Positions 25,821-34,544 are shown, counted from the first letter of the stretch. The stretch is 64,000 nucleotides of DNA from Streptomyces sp. RPA4-2 (GCF_012273515.2 NZ_CP050975.2:1674001-1738000), one strand, 5' to 3'. Numbers and translations are program-made. The notes: generated from the letters alone by a model not told the origin.

Positions 25821-27167
25821 GTGACCTCTGCCGCCGACCTCCGTCGACACCCGCGCCGTCCTTCCTGGGCGGGCCGGAACTACACCTTGCTGACCGCCGC
25901 CGCGGTCGTCACCAACCTGGGCAGCCAGGGCGCGCTGATCGCCGCGGCGTTCGCGGTGCTCGAAACGGGCGGCGACGGAGGCGACGTCGGCCTGGTGGCG
26001 GCGGCGCGGACACTGCCGCTGGTCCTCTTCCTGCTGATCGGCGGCGCGGTCGCGGACCGGCTGCCGCGCCATCGGGTGATGGTCGCGGCCAACGCCCTCA
26101 ACTGCGTCTCGCAGGCGGCGTTCGCGCTTCTGGTGCTGTCCGGCGAACCGCGGCTGTGGCAGATGCTGCTGCTGTCCGCGCTCGGCGGTACCGGTCAGGC
26201 GTTCTTCAGTCCGGCCGCCGAGGGCATGCTGATGTCCTCGGTCGACGGAGAGCAGGCGAGTCGCGCCTTCGCCATGTTCCGGATGGCGATGCAGGGCGCG
26301 GGACTCGGCGGGGCGGCCCTCGGCGGGGCGATGGTGGCGGTGATCGGGCCGGGCTGGGTGCTCGCGGTGGACGCGGTGGCGTTCGCCGTCGCCGGGGCGC
26401 TGCGCTCGTTCCTGGACGTGAGCCACATACCGCCGCGCCGGCCCGGCGGCGGGCTGCTCGCCGATCTCCGCGAGGGCTGGCAGGAGTTCGTCGCACGGCC
26501 CTGGCTGTGGACGGTCGTCGCCCAGTTCTCCGTGGTGGTCGCGGTCGTGGGCGCCGCCGACGCGGTCTACGGTCCGCTGGTCGCCCGGGACAGCCTCGGC
26601 GGGCCCGGGCCCTGGGGTCTGGCCCTCGGCGCGTTCGGTGCGGGCACGGTCGGCGGCGCGCTGCTGATGACCCGCTGGAAGCCGCGCCGACTGCTGCTCG
26701 CCGGCACCCTCTGTGTGTTCCCGCTCGCCGCGCCGGCCGCCGCGCTCGCGGTGCCGGTGGCGGTGGTGCCGCTGTGCGCCGTGATGTTCGTCAGCGGGGC
26801 GGCGATAGAGGTGTTCGGCGTCTCGTGGATGACCGCGCTGCACCAGGAGATCCCCGAGGACAAACTCTCGCGCGTCTCGGCGTACGACTGGTTCGGCTCG
26901 ATCGCGATGGTCCCGCTCGCCACGGCCCTGGCGGGCCCGGCGGAGCAGGCCTTCGGCCGGACGGCCGCCCTGTGGAGCTGTTCGGCGCTGGTCGTCCTGG
27001 TCACCGCGGCGGTGCTGTTCGTACCGGACGTACGGAATCTGACCCGGCGGACCAAGCCCGTGGCACAGGGATCGCCGTCGGCGGACGTACGGCGCGCGTC
27101 ATCGCCTCCGGCGGACGTCCTGCGTGCGTCAGCCGATGCCGAAGGCTCCGCCGGGCGGCTCGGGTGA
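25821..27167 (+). CDS. MFS transporter
   Basis: A 448-aa major facilitator with 12 hydrophobic segments (residues about 25-420). The loop 2-3 motif is GGAVADRLPRHRVM, the family D-R-x-x-x-R/K pattern. The sequence is of the enterobactin/MFS_3 exporter type. GTG 25821 starts directly before the soluble N-tail. The last about 35 residues are a low-complexity Ala/Ser/Asp tail that overlaps the convergent spermidine-synthase-like gene by 39 bp. Substrate unknown; a drug or siderophore exporter is plausible. Confidence 0.88.
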   Translation: MTSAADLRRHPRRPSWAGRNYTLLTAAAVVTNLGSQGALIAAAFAVLETGGDGGDVGLVAAARTLPLVLFLLIGGAVADRLPRHRVMVAANALNCVSQAAFALLVLSGEPRLWQMLLLSALGGTGQAFFSPAAEGMLMSSVDGEQASRAFAMFRMAMQGAGLGGAALGGAMVAVIGPGWVLAVDAVAFAVAGALRSFLDVSHIPPRRPGGGLLADLREGWQEFVARPWLWTVVAQFSVVVAVVGAADAVYGPLVARDSLGGPGPWGLALGAFGAGTVGGALLMTRWKPRRLLLAGTLCVFPLAAPAAALAVPVAVVPLCAVMFVSGAAIEVFGVSWMTALHQEIPEDKLSRVSAYDWFGSIAMVPLATALAGPAEQAFGRTAALWSCSALVVLVTAAVLFVPDVRNLTRRTKPVAQGSPSADVRRASSPPADVLRASADAEGSAGRLG

Positions 27168-27974
27168 GGGGACCGCGTCCTCGTCGCGGACGGGTACGGC
27201 ACCGCCGATGAACCTGCGCAGCGCGGGACCGTGTTCCACCCGCGCCGGGAACGCGTCGGAGGCGGTACGACGGGCGAGGGCGGCCGTGTCGAACGGGTGG
27301 TGGGAGGCCACCAGCACCGCGTTGCCGAAACGCCGTCCGCGCAGCACGCCAGGTTCGGCGATCACCGCCAGTTCCTCGAACACCGTCGAGAACGTGGCGA
27401 GTTGGGAGCGCAGGAAGGTGAAGGGGGCGGAGTCGGCGAGGTTGGCCAGGTAGACGCCGTCGTCGCGCAGGACCCGCCCGGCGGCATGGGCGTACGCCGT
27501 GGACGTCAGGTGCGCGGGGACACGCGAGCCGCCGAAGACATCCGCGATCACGATGTCGACGGAGGCGGGCGCCGCGGCTTCGAGCCACTCCCGGGCGTCC
27601 GCGCCGTGCACGGTGACACCGGCGCCGTCGGCCATGGGCAGGTGCTCGCCGATCAGGGCCAGCAGACCCAGGTCGGCCTCGACCACGTCCTGACGTGCGC
27701 CCGGCCGGGTCGCGGCCACATAGCGGGGCAGTGTCAGCGCGCCGCCGCCGAGGTGCAGCACGTCCGGTCTCCGTCCCGGCGCGACGACCGTGTCCAGTAC
27801 GTGCCCGAGCCGTCGCGCGTACTCGAACTCCAGATGCGTGGGCTCGTCGAGGTCCACGTACGACTGCGGTGCCCCGTCGACCGTCAAGAGCCAGGCCCGC
27901 TTCCGGTCGACGTCCGGCATCAGCTTGGCGGTCCCGTGATCCACGGCCCGCATCACGGGTATCGGCTCGTCCAC
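27129..27974 (-). CDS. spermidine synthase-like methyltransferase-fold protein
   Basis: A 281-aa Rossmann protein of the spermidine synthase-like family. Motif I is L-H-L-G-G-G-A-L-T-L-P-R, followed by V-E-A-D-L-G-L and G-A-D-A-R-E-W-L, as in aminopropyltransferases. The catalytic Asp region reads D-I-V-I-A-D-V-F-G-G-S rather than the D-x-S-D-P of true spermidine synthases, so polyamine synthesis is doubtful; actinobacterial members are usually labelled fused-MFS/spermidine-synthase-like. It is downstream of tuf3 on the same strand but separated by a hairpin terminator. Confidence 0.82.
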   Translation of the reverse strand: MDEPIPVMRAVDHGTAKLMPDVDRKRAWLLTVDGAPQSYVDLDEPTHLEFEYARRLGHVLDTVVAPGRRPDVLHLGGGALTLPRYVAATRPGARQDVVEADLGLLALIGEHLPMADGAGVTVHGADAREWLEAAAPASVDIVIADVFGGSRVPAHLTSTAYAHAAGRVLRDDGVYLANLADSAPFTFLRSQLATFSTVFEELAVIAEPGVLRGRRFGNAVLVASHHPFDTAALARRTASDAFPARVEHGPALRRFIGGAVPVRDEDAVPSPEPPGGAFGIG

Positions 27975-28017
27975 GCGTCCATTGTGCCGCCCCGGCCTCG
28001 CGCAGGGCGCCGGACGA

Positions 28018-28051
28018 ACGGGTGCCCGCCGCTTTCGCGACGGGCACCCGT
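28018..28051. terminator. hairpin downstream of tuf3
   Basis: An exact 11-bp stem (28018-28028 with 28041-28051) and 12-nt loop, 26 bp after the tuf3 stop and before the spermidine-synthase-like gene on the same strand. Confidence 0.7.
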
Positions 28052-28076
28052 GTCCCCCGTACCGCTCCCCCGGCCG

Positions 28077-29246
28077 TCAGCCGACCGAGGTCACCGTGCC
28101 CGCGCCGACCGTCCGGCCGCCCTCACGGATGGCGAACCCCAGGCCGGGCTCCAGTGGCACCTCGCGTCCCAGCTCGACCGTCATCGTGACGGTGTCGCCG
28201 GGCCGGGCGACCGCCCGCTCGCCGAGGTCGACGTCGCCGACCACGTCCGCGGTGCGGATGTAGAACTGCGGCCGGTACCCGGTGGCGACGGGCGTCGACC
28301 GTCCGCCCTCGCCGGACGACAGGACGTACACCTGCGCCGAGAAGCGGCGGCTGGGCACGACGCTGCCGGGCGCGGCGACGATGTGCCCGCGTCGTACGGC
28401 GTCCCGGGGCACCCCGCGCAGCAGCAGCGCCACATTGTCCCCGGCCTGTGCCTCCGCCATGGGCTTGCCGAAGGTCTCCAGACCCGTGACCACCGTGTCG
28501 ACGGTGGCGCCGAGCACGTCGACACGGTCGCCGACCCGGATCGTGCCGCGCTCGATGGCGCCCGTGACGACGGTCCCGCGCCCGGTGATGGTGAGCACGT
28601 TCTCGACCGGCAGCAGGAACGGCGCGTCGATGTACCGCTCGGGCATCGGCACGTACGTGTCCACCGCGTCGAGCAACGCGTCGATCGCCGCGGTCCAGCG
28701 GGGGTCCCCCTCCAGCGCCTTGAGACCGGACACCCGGACGACGGGGACGGACTCGCCTCCGTAGCCGTGCGCGGAGAGCAGGTCGCGGACCTCCAGCTCC
28801 ACGAGGTCGGTGAGCTCCTCGTCCCCCGCGTCGGCCTTGTTCAGGGCGACGACGATGTGGTCGACGCCCACCTGCCGGGCGAGCAGCACGTGCTCGGCGG
28901 TCTGCGGCATGATCCCGTCGAGCGCGGAGACGACGAGGATCGCCCCGTCGAGCTGCGCCGCGCCGGTGACCATGTTCTTGACGTAGTCGGCGTGGCCCGG
29001 CATGTCGACATGCGCGTAGTGCCGGGTGTCGGTCTCGTACTCGACGTGCGCGATGTTGATGGTGATGCCGCGCGCGGCCTCCTCCGGGGCGCGGTCGATG
29101 CGGTCGAAGGGCACGAACGTGCCGGAGCCGCGCTCGGCGAGAACCTTCGTGATGGCGGCGGTCAGGGTGGTCTTGCCGTGGTCGACGTGACCCATGGTGC
29201 CGATGTTCAGGTGCGGCTTGGTGCGCACGTAAGCCGTCTTGGGCAT
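28077..29246 (-). CDS. tuf3: divergent elongation factor Tu (EF-Tu3 type)
   Basis: A 389-aa GTPase with all three EF-Tu domains. G1 is GHVDHGKT (residues 19-26), G4 NKAD, and the C-terminus [11 protein letters not shown]. It is not next to fusA or the ribosomal operons and differs from canonical EF-Tu1 at conserved points: D-M-P-G-H instead of D-C-P-G-H in G3, and S-G-L-K instead of S-A-L-K in G5. This fits the third EF-Tu of S. coelicolor and S. ramocissimus, expressed mainly under stringent conditions. It should deliver aminoacyl-tRNA to the ribosome, probably in a specialised setting. GAGG lies 8 nt before the ATG. Confidence 0.93.
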   Translation of the reverse strand: MPKTAYVRTKPHLNIGTMGHVDHGKTTLTAAITKVLAERGSGTFVPFDRIDRAPEEAARGITINIAHVEYETDTRHYAHVDMPGHADYVKNMVTGAAQLDGAILVVSALDGIMPQTAEHVLLARQVGVDHIVVALNKADAGDEELTDLVELEVRDLLSAHGYGGESVPVVRVSGLKALEGDPRWTAAIDALLDAVDTYVPMPERYIDAPFLLPVENVLTITGRGTVVTGAIERGTIRVGDRVDVLGATVDTVVTGLETFGKPMAEAQAGDNVALLLRGVPRDAVRRGHIVAAPGSVVPSRRFSAQVYVLSSGEGGRSTPVATGYRPQFYIRTADVVGDVDLGERAVARPGDTVTMTVELGREVPLEPGLGFAIREGGRTVGAGTVTSVG

Positions 29247-29291
29247 GGCTGTACCTCGAAGCCTCTTGGATGTCAGCGGAGCTGAGTGAGG

Positions 29292-29314
29292 GTCCCGGCG
29301 CTCATGGCCGGGAC
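29292..29314. promoter_or_regulatory. stem-loop in the tuf3 leader
   Basis: An exact 8-bp stem (29292-29299 with 29307-29314) and 7-nt loop, about 45 bp upstream of the tuf3 ATG. It could act in mRNA stability or regulation. Nothing marks it as a known riboswitch. Confidence 0.4.
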
Positions 29315-30010
29315 GGGGACCCCGAGGATCTGCCGACCCTCCCCCTGCGGGGTCCGCCGGACAATCCGGGAAGGGTCAGCTTCGGGCGCCGTCGACGGCT
29401 GCCACGATGATCGGGACGGCAGCCTTCGGCGCATCCGCGACTGCGGATGCTGCGAGGAGGAAGGCGTGCCGGAACATGAGGCGATCATCGCCGACATGTC
29501 CGGCCACGTCGAATGGTTTTCCGCGCCACCGGACCGCCCGACGGCGCGTGCTGCTGCCGGTGCGTCAGGGGCGCACGCCCCAGGGGCCGGTGCGGGGGCG
29601 AGGGGCCACCGGCGGGCGTCCGGAGGAGAGTTGCCTCACACGGCGGCAGGGCCGGTCACCGGCGTGGCGCGGGAACCGATGCTCCGGCCGACGGCCGGCG
29701 GCGCGGGTCCACGGTGGTGCGGTCCGCGTCCACCGGGGCCGCGGTTCAGGGAAGGACGGTGCGGGACGGCACGTGGCGATCGGGCGTGGTCAGACCGCGG
29801 AAGGGACGGTGTCGTTCCTGTACGGTCCCTTGACCGCGGCCTGTTGCGGATCGGCCGCCGCGGAGCTCCCTGGCGGTGAGCCGTACCGGGCCCGTGTCTT
29901 CGAGGGCGCCGTCCGGCATCTCGAACCGGGCGGGCGGCGTTCCGGAAGCTGTGACGCCCATGAGACGAACCATACGGCGATCACACACACGGGTCGGTTA
30001 CTGTCGCCGA
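29315..30010. other. about 700 bp without a convincing gene
   Basis: Gap between tuf3 and the TVP38 gene. A GTG at 29466 is preceded by GAGGAGG and opens a 137-codon frame to 29879. Its first about 20 residues look protein-like (starting PEHEAIIADMSGHVEWF), but the rest is Arg/Gly/Pro-rich and resembles out-of-frame GC-rich DNA. It could be a short peptide, a decayed gene or leader sequence. The tuf3 promoter presumably lies in the left part. Confidence 0.4.
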
Positions 30011-30790
30011 ATGCTCGATGCCACCACCCGCTCTGGGGGCACCGCCACGGCCGTCCCCGCGGCCCCCGCCACGGAGCTCTCCCTCGCCGCGGAGCTCGCC
30101 GTCTCCACTCCCACGGGCCTCACCGCCCGGTGCACGAGAGTGATGCTCTCGCCCTGGTCCCGGCTCTCCCTGTTGCTGGTGCTGCTCGCGGCGTCCGCGG
30201 CGAGCGTCCTGCTCTTCGAACCGCAGCGACTGCTCTCGGACGGCTGGCCACCACAGCTCAGCGGTGCCGCGGCCGCCATGGTCTTCGGGCTGGCGTACGG
30301 GCTGTGCACGGTCGCGTTCGTGCCCCGGCCGCTCCTCAACCTCGCCGCCGGCGCCCTGTTCGGCTCCCAGCTCGGTCTCACCACGGCGCTCGCGGGTACG
30401 GTGCTCGGCGCCGGGATCGCCTTCGGGCTCGGCCGGATCCTCGGACAGGACGCGCTGCGCCCGCTGCTGCGCGCCCGCTGGCTGAAGGCGGCCGACGGGC
30501 AGCTCAGCCGGCACGGCTTCCGCACGATGATGATGGCCCGCCTGTTCCCCGGAGTGCCCTTCTGGGCGGCGAACTACTGCGCTGCCGTGTCCCGTATGGG
30601 CTGGCTGCCGTTCCTCCTCGCCACGGCCCTGGGCTCGATCCCGAACACCGCCGCGTACGCCGTCGCCGGCGCCCGGGCCTCGGCACCGACCTCGCCCGCC
30701 TTCCTGATCGCGATGGGCTTCATCGCGCTGCCCGCGCTGGCCGGCGCCGTCGTGGCCTGGCGCAAGCGTCACCACCTGCGCGGACGCTGA
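30011..30790 (+). CDS. TVP38/TMEM64 family membrane protein
   Basis: A 259-aa membrane protein of the VTT (TVP38/TMEM64, DedA-related) family with about six hydrophobic segments. Family signatures are P-R-P-L-L-N-L-A-A-G-A-L-F-G, the G-R-I-L-G-Q-D segment and the R-L-F-P-G-V-P-F-W-A-A-N-Y block with a downstream G-S-I-P-N-T-A-A-Y. ATG 30011 begins a hydrophilic tail; a longer start lacks support. Related proteins are lipid scramblases. It is the second VTT-fold protein in the window besides DedA. Confidence 0.87.
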   Translation: MLDATTRSGGTATAVPAAPATELSLAAELAVSTPTGLTARCTRVMLSPWSRLSLLLVLLAASAASVLLFEPQRLLSDGWPPQLSGAAAAMVFGLAYGLCTVAFVPRPLLNLAAGALFGSQLGLTTALAGTVLGAGIAFGLGRILGQDALRPLLRARWLKAADGQLSRHGFRTMMMARLFPGVPFWAANYCAAVSRMGWLPFLLATALGSIPNTAAYAVAGARASAPTSPAFLIAMGFIALPALAGAVVAWRKRHHLRGR

Positions 30791-30830
30791 CACCACGGTC
30801 CCGGGACGTCCGCGGACACCGCCGACCGCC

Positions 30831-30913
30831 CGGGATCCAGGACCTGCACGGACAGCGCCGACCGGCCCTGGATACGGGACCTGCACGGACAGCACCGACC
30901 GGCCAGGATCCCG
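30831..30913. repeat. duplicated 28-bp element between convergent genes
   Basis: Copies at 30840-30867 and 30877-30904 differ by one base. They are bracketed by the exact inverted repeat CGGGATCC/GGATCCCG (30831-30838 and 30906-30913). The block sits between the stops of the TVP38 and thiolase genes and may serve as a terminator. Confidence 0.75.
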
Positions 30914-30965
30914 CGGTCTGTACCCAGCCGAGCCGGCCCCTCCGTGCTACGCCGTCCGCTCCGCG

Positions 30966-32135
30966 CTACATCGCCTCCAGCACCATCGCGTTGGCGAGGC
31001 CGCCCGCCTCGCACATCGTCTGCAGTCCGTAGCGGGCGCCGCGGGCGCGCAGGGCGTGCACGAGGGTGGTCGTCAGCCGGGTGCCGCTCGCGCCGAGCGG
31101 GTGTCCGAGCGCGATCGCCCCGCCGTGCACGTTGACCCGGGAGAGGTCGGCGCCCGTCTCCTGCTGCCAGGCCAGGACGACGCTCGCGAAGGCCTCGTTG
31201 ACCTCGAAGAGGTCGATGTCACCGAGTGAGAGCCCAGCCCTGCGGAGCACCTTCTCGGTGGCCGGAATGACGCCCGTGAGCATCAGCAGGGGGTCGGATC
31301 CGGTGACCGCGAAGCTGTGCAGGCGCGCCAGCGGGCGCAGGCCGAGACGGGCGGCGGTCTCGCTCGACATGATGAGCACGGCCGACGCGCCGTCGTTGAT
31401 GGGGCTCGCGTTGCCCGCCGTGACGGACCAGTCGATCTGCGGGAAGCGCTCGGCGACGGCCGGGTGGTAGTAGGCGGGCTTGAGCCCGGCGAGTGTCTCC
31501 GTGGTGCTGGCGGGGCGGACGCTCTCGTCGCGGGTCACACCCAGAAGGGGAGCGACCTCCGCGTCGAAGAGGCCGTTGGCCCAGGCCGCGGCCGCCTTCT
31601 GGTGCGAACCCACCGCGTACGTGTCCAGCTGCTCGCGCGACAGGCCCCACTTCGCGTTGATCAGTTCGGCACTGATGCCCTGCGGCACCAGGCCCTCGGG
31701 GTAGCGCTCGGCGATCCCGGGGCCGAACGGCCCTTCGGTACCGCGGACGTTCGACCCCATCGGTACACGGCTCATGGATTCCACTCCGCACGCCACCGCG
31801 ATGTCGTACGCCCCCGACAGAACCCCCTGCGCCGCGAAGTGCACGGCCTGCTGGGAGGAGCCGCACTGCCGGTCCACGGTGGTCGCGGGCACCGTCTCCG
31901 GGAAGCCGGCCGAGAGCACCGCGTACCGCGTGAGGTTCGCGGCCTGCTCCCCGACCTGGGTGACGGTGCCGCCGATGACGTCGTCGATCAGCGCCGGGTC
32001 GATCCCGGAACGTTCGACGAGGGTCCGAAGCGTGTGGGCGAGGAGTTCCACCGGGTGGACATGGGCGAGAGAGCCGTTCGGCTTGCCCTTGCCGACGGGC
32101 GTGCGGACGGCTTCGACGATCACGGCATCACGCAT
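30966..32135 (-). CDS. acetyl-CoA C-acyltransferase (thiolase)
   Basis: A 389-aa thiolase II-type enzyme that cleaves 3-ketoacyl-CoA or condenses acyl-CoAs. The acyl-accepting C91 is in DRQCGSSQQA, the histidine in GGAIALGHPLGASG, and the second cysteine in Q-T-M-C-E-A-G-G. It is full length. GGAGAG precedes the ATG. Divergent from an HxlR regulator, with several inverted repeats in the intergenic region, so probably repressed by that regulator. No neighbouring fadB-type partner; beta-oxidation or steroid/aromatic side-chain degradation are both possible. Confidence 0.93.
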   Translation of the reverse strand: MRDAVIVEAVRTPVGKGKPNGSLAHVHPVELLAHTLRTLVERSGIDPALIDDVIGGTVTQVGEQAANLTRYAVLSAGFPETVPATTVDRQCGSSQQAVHFAAQGVLSGAYDIAVACGVESMSRVPMGSNVRGTEGPFGPGIAERYPEGLVPQGISAELINAKWGLSREQLDTYAVGSHQKAAAAWANGLFDAEVAPLLGVTRDESVRPASTTETLAGLKPAYYHPAVAERFPQIDWSVTAGNASPINDGASAVLIMSSETAARLGLRPLARLHSFAVTGSDPLLMLTGVIPATEKVLRRAGLSLGDIDLFEVNEAFASVVLAWQQETGADLSRVNVHGGAIALGHPLGASGTRLTTTLVHALRARGARYGLQTMCEAGGLANAMVLEAM

Positions 32136-32155
32136 GTCTGCTCTCCGAGGTCAAG

Positions 32156-32231
32156 GAGTTTGCTTTCCAAACTCGCTAAGTGACTCAAGAGTAACCGAGT
32201 CAGTTGGACATTCCAACCCACCCGTTAGACT
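32156..32231. promoter_or_regulatory. thiolase/hxlR intergenic operators and promoter
   Basis: Three inverted repeats lie in series: GAGTTTG-N5-CAAACTC (32156-32174), TGACTC-N10-GAGTCA (32181-32202) and GTTGGA-CAT-TCCAAC (32203-32217). TAGACT at 32226-32231 lies 6 nt before the hxlR ATG, fitting a leaderless -10, and the last palindrome covers its -35 region. These are candidate HxlR sites controlling both genes. Confidence 0.6.
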
Positions 32232-32237
32232 GAGGGC

Positions 32238-32699
32238 ATGAAGGACGCCCGCCCCTGCTCGATCGCCGAGACCCTGGCCCTCGTCGGCGAGAAGTACTCC
32301 CTGCTGGTCATGCGGGAGGTGATGCTCGGCGCCACCCGCTTCGACCAGCTCGCCCGCAACATCGGCGCACCGCGCGATGTGCTCACCGCGCGTCTGAAGC
32401 GACTCGTCGACATCGGTGTGCTGGAGAAGGCCGAGTACAGCGACCGCCCGAAGCGCTACGAGTACCGGCCCACGCGGGCCGGGCTGGAGCTGCAACCGGT
32501 GCTGCTGACGCTGATGGCGTGGGGCGACCGTCATCTCCAGGAGGACGGTTTCCGCCCGATGGTGATGGAGCACACGTGCGGCCATGAGCTGGTCCCGCGG
32601 GTGGTCTGCTGGGAGTGCGGCCATGAGATCGAGCACGGCGACCTGACGGCCCACCCGCAGTCCCCGGGCTGGACGGTGACGGGACCCTCGGGGGCGTAG
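32238..32699 (+). CDS. HxlR family winged-helix regulator
   Basis: A 153-aa regulator. Residues about 8-98 form an HxlR winged helix (CSIAETLALVGEKYSLLVMREVMLG is the diagnostic opening, Cys at position 7). The C-terminal extension has a cysteine/histidine cluster (H-T-C-G-H and C-W-E-C-G-H) that could bind zinc. HxlR proteins bind as dimers and often respond to oxidants or aldehydes through the N-terminal Cys. The divergent thiolase is the evident target. The ATG at 32238 is 6 nt from a -10-like hexamer, so the mRNA may be leaderless. Confidence 0.9.
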   Translation: MKDARPCSIAETLALVGEKYSLLVMREVMLGATRFDQLARNIGAPRDVLTARLKRLVDIGVLEKAEYSDRPKRYEYRPTRAGLELQPVLLTLMAWGDRHLQEDGFRPMVMEHTCGHELVPRVVCWECGHEIEHGDLTAHPQSPGWTVTGPSGA

Positions 32700-32790
32700 A
32701 CACGGGACCCCTCGGGGACGTGGACACAGGGCCCGCGGTGGCGCGGGCGCAGGACCCGCGGTGACGCAGACGCGCGACCCGCGGTCGCCC
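32679..32790. repeat. imperfect tandem repeats at the 3' end of hxlR
   Basis: A 23-24-bp unit containing GGGACCC(C)TCGGGG occurs at 32679-32701, across the hxlR stop, and at 32702-32725. It is followed by three GACCCGCGGT/GGCCCGCGGT words. To about 32880 the plus strand is then almost entirely pyrimidine. No gene is seen between 32700 and 32874. Confidence 0.65.
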
Positions 32791-32874
32791 AGGCGCGGGT
32801 TCCCTCGCGATGCGGGGCCCTTGCTCCTACCTGCTCCCTACTCCCTGCGCTCTGCCTCCCTCTCCCCTCCCCGC

Positions 32875-33609
32875 CTACTCGTTCCCCCTGTAGACCTCCA
32901 GGCGTCCGCACATGCCGAACCGACCGTACGCGGCGGGCTGTTCGGCCCGTACGAGGGCCTCGCCGAGGTGGGCCGTGTCGCCCCGCTCCAGCCGGGCGAG
33001 CTGCTCACCCGTGACCGCGGCGGCGGCCTCGGCACCGCGCCGCCACCGCTCGCGCCACTCGGCGAGCCGGGGCCGCACCAGCGCGGCCGCCGCCCGGTGG
33101 AACGCGGCGAGCCGCTCGGGGCCGTCCGCGGCGCGCAGCGTGCGGTAGCCCTCGACGGCCAGATCGCGCCGGGCCCGGACGATCCGCTCGCGCTCCTCCT
33201 CGGGCGCGTCGCCGGGGACGGCCGTCGCGGCGGCGTACGTGTCGGGGTCGGTCAGATACTCCGGGGGCAGGGTGAGCACGGCGTCGCCCGCCTCCGGAAG
33301 CCCGCTGTTCTGCATCAGGACGGTGATGCGCAGACCGTCTTCGTCGACGAGCCGGTGGACGGTGCCGGGCGTGAACCAGGCGACCGTGCCCGGCGTGAGC
33401 GGCGTGACCTCGTACCCGGACGCCGTCAGCGTCTGGACGGCGCCCCGGCCGCCGGTGACGACATACGCCTCCGAGCAGGTGAGGTGCATGTGCGGGGTTC
33501 CGCCGGACACGCCGTCGGCGGCGGGCCAGTCGTAGACACGGAGGTGCGAGACCGCGACGGCACCGGGCAGCCCGGTGAAGCCCGGCGTCTCCTGGGAGCC
33601 GTTCACCAC
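32875..33609 (-). CDS. cupin domain protein
   Basis: A 244-aa protein with an N-terminal cupin barrel (residues about 35-105) and a helical C-terminal region. Cupin motif 1 shows as T-P-H-M-H-L-T-C-S-E-A-Y-V-V-T-G-G and motif 2 as P-G-T-V-H-R-L, giving plausible metal-binding histidines. The GTG start (33609 or 33606) overlaps the stop of the PmoA-like gene upstream, indicating a coupled operon. It might be an isomerase or sugar-binding protein acting with the dehydrogenase; the function is not resolvable. Confidence 0.8.
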   Translation of the reverse strand: MVNGSQETPGFTGLPGAVAVSHLRVYDWPAADGVSGGTPHMHLTCSEAYVVTGGRGAVQTLTASGYEVTPLTPGTVAWFTPGTVHRLVDEDGLRITVLMQNSGLPEAGDAVLTLPPEYLTDPDTYAAATAVPGDAPEEERERIVRARRDLAVEGYRTLRAADGPERLAAFHRAAAALVRPRLAEWRERWRRGAEAAAAVTGEQLARLERGDTAHLGEALVRAEQPAAYGRFGMCGRLEVYRGNE

Positions 33610-34544
33610 GGGTGCTCGTCCAGGTACTCGGCGATCTCCTCGCGTTCCCAGGCCCCGTCCGCCACGACGACCCGGTAGCGCCGGGTGAGGGTGTCCCCGG
33701 GGGCGAGTTCCAGTTCGTCGAAGAAGGCGAACGACGGGGCGACGGCGGCGAACGGCTCGTCACGGACGAACCAGTGGGCCGGGTGGCCGCCGGACTCCCC
33801 CGCGTGGTCGTTCTCCGGGGCGTGCGCGAAGACGAGGGTCGCGTGGCCGTCGGCCCCGTCGTGCTCGCCCGAGTACGCGAGCCAGGGCGCCTGCCGTCCC
33901 ATCAGTCCGGGCCCTTCGGAGTCGGGCCCGACGATCCGTCCGTTGCGGAAGGCGCGGGGTCCGCGCCAGAACAGCCCCGTGTAGCCGGCCATCTCCCGCC
34001 CCGCGGTGGTCGGGCTGCCGAAGCGCAGCGGTTCGTTCCGCCGGTTGGTGACCGCGGTGGTCCAGGTGAGCGCCCAGGAGCCCGACACGGGGTCGAGGTC
34101 GTGCGCCTCGACCCGGCGCTCCTCCTCGGCCCACAGTTCGCCGTCGTGCGGATGCCAGGTGAGGCGCTCCGCGATGACCGCGCGGGCGCCGTCGGACCCG
34201 ACCTCGTCGAAGCCCGCGTGCGCCATCGACCCGACCCGTCCGGGGAGTTCGAGGTATCCCCGCCCGTGGACGTAGGTGTTGCCGCCCCACAGGTTCTGGC
34301 CGGACAGGTGCGAGGCCGTCATCTGCAGGCCCTTGTGCCAACGGTGGTCGTTGGGGCGGTAGTCCGTGACGACGGCGCCCGACGGCGTCCTGAGCGGGTG
34401 CAGATACGGTTTCGGAGCCTCCCACGCCGCCTCGGCACGGTAGACGTAGCTCAGCAGCTCGACTCCGGTGGTGGCGTCGGCGATCGTGACGCGGTCGCCG
34501 TGCGCGTGGACGATCCGCAGGCCCTCCCGTACGGACGTGGTCAT
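33603..34544 (-). CDS. PmoA-like family protein (DUF6807)
   Basis: A 313-aa protein of the family labelled PmoA-like/DUF6807. Typical conserved parts are PYLHPLRTPSG near residue 45, N-D-H-R-W-H-K-G, the W-G-G-N-T-Y block, and the C-terminal F-V-R-D-E-P-F with a beta-rich end. Despite the name there is no real relation to methane oxidation; members sit in sugar-utilisation operons with Gfo/Idh/MocA dehydrogenases, as here. Its ATG overlaps the dehydrogenase stop (ATGA) and its stop overlaps the cupin start. Likely a carbohydrate-modifying enzyme; the exact reaction is unknown. Confidence 0.85.
   Translation of the reverse strand: MTTSVREGLRIVHAHGDRVTIADATTGVELLSYVYRAEAAWEAPKPYLHPLRTPSGAVVTDYRPNDHRWHKGLQMTASHLSGQNLWGGNTYVHGRGYLELPGRVGSMAHAGFDEVGSDGARAVIAERLTWHPHDGELWAEEERRVEAHDLDPVSGSWALTWTTAVTNRRNEPLRFGSPTTAGREMAGYTGLFWRGPRAFRNGRIVGPDSEGPGLMGRQAPWLAYSGEHDGADGHATLVFAHAPENDHAGESGGHPAHWFVRDEPFAAVAPSFAFFDELELAPGDTLTRRYRVVVADGAWEREEIAEYLDEHPW

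Noticed and set aside
28077..29246. Primary housekeeping EF-Tu
   Set aside because: Not linked to fusA/rps genes, and it deviates at normally invariant residues, so a tuf3-type paralogue fits better.
29292..29314. tuf3 leader stem-loop as a riboswitch
   Set aside because: It is a simple 8-bp hairpin without the conserved core of any riboswitch class I can recognise.
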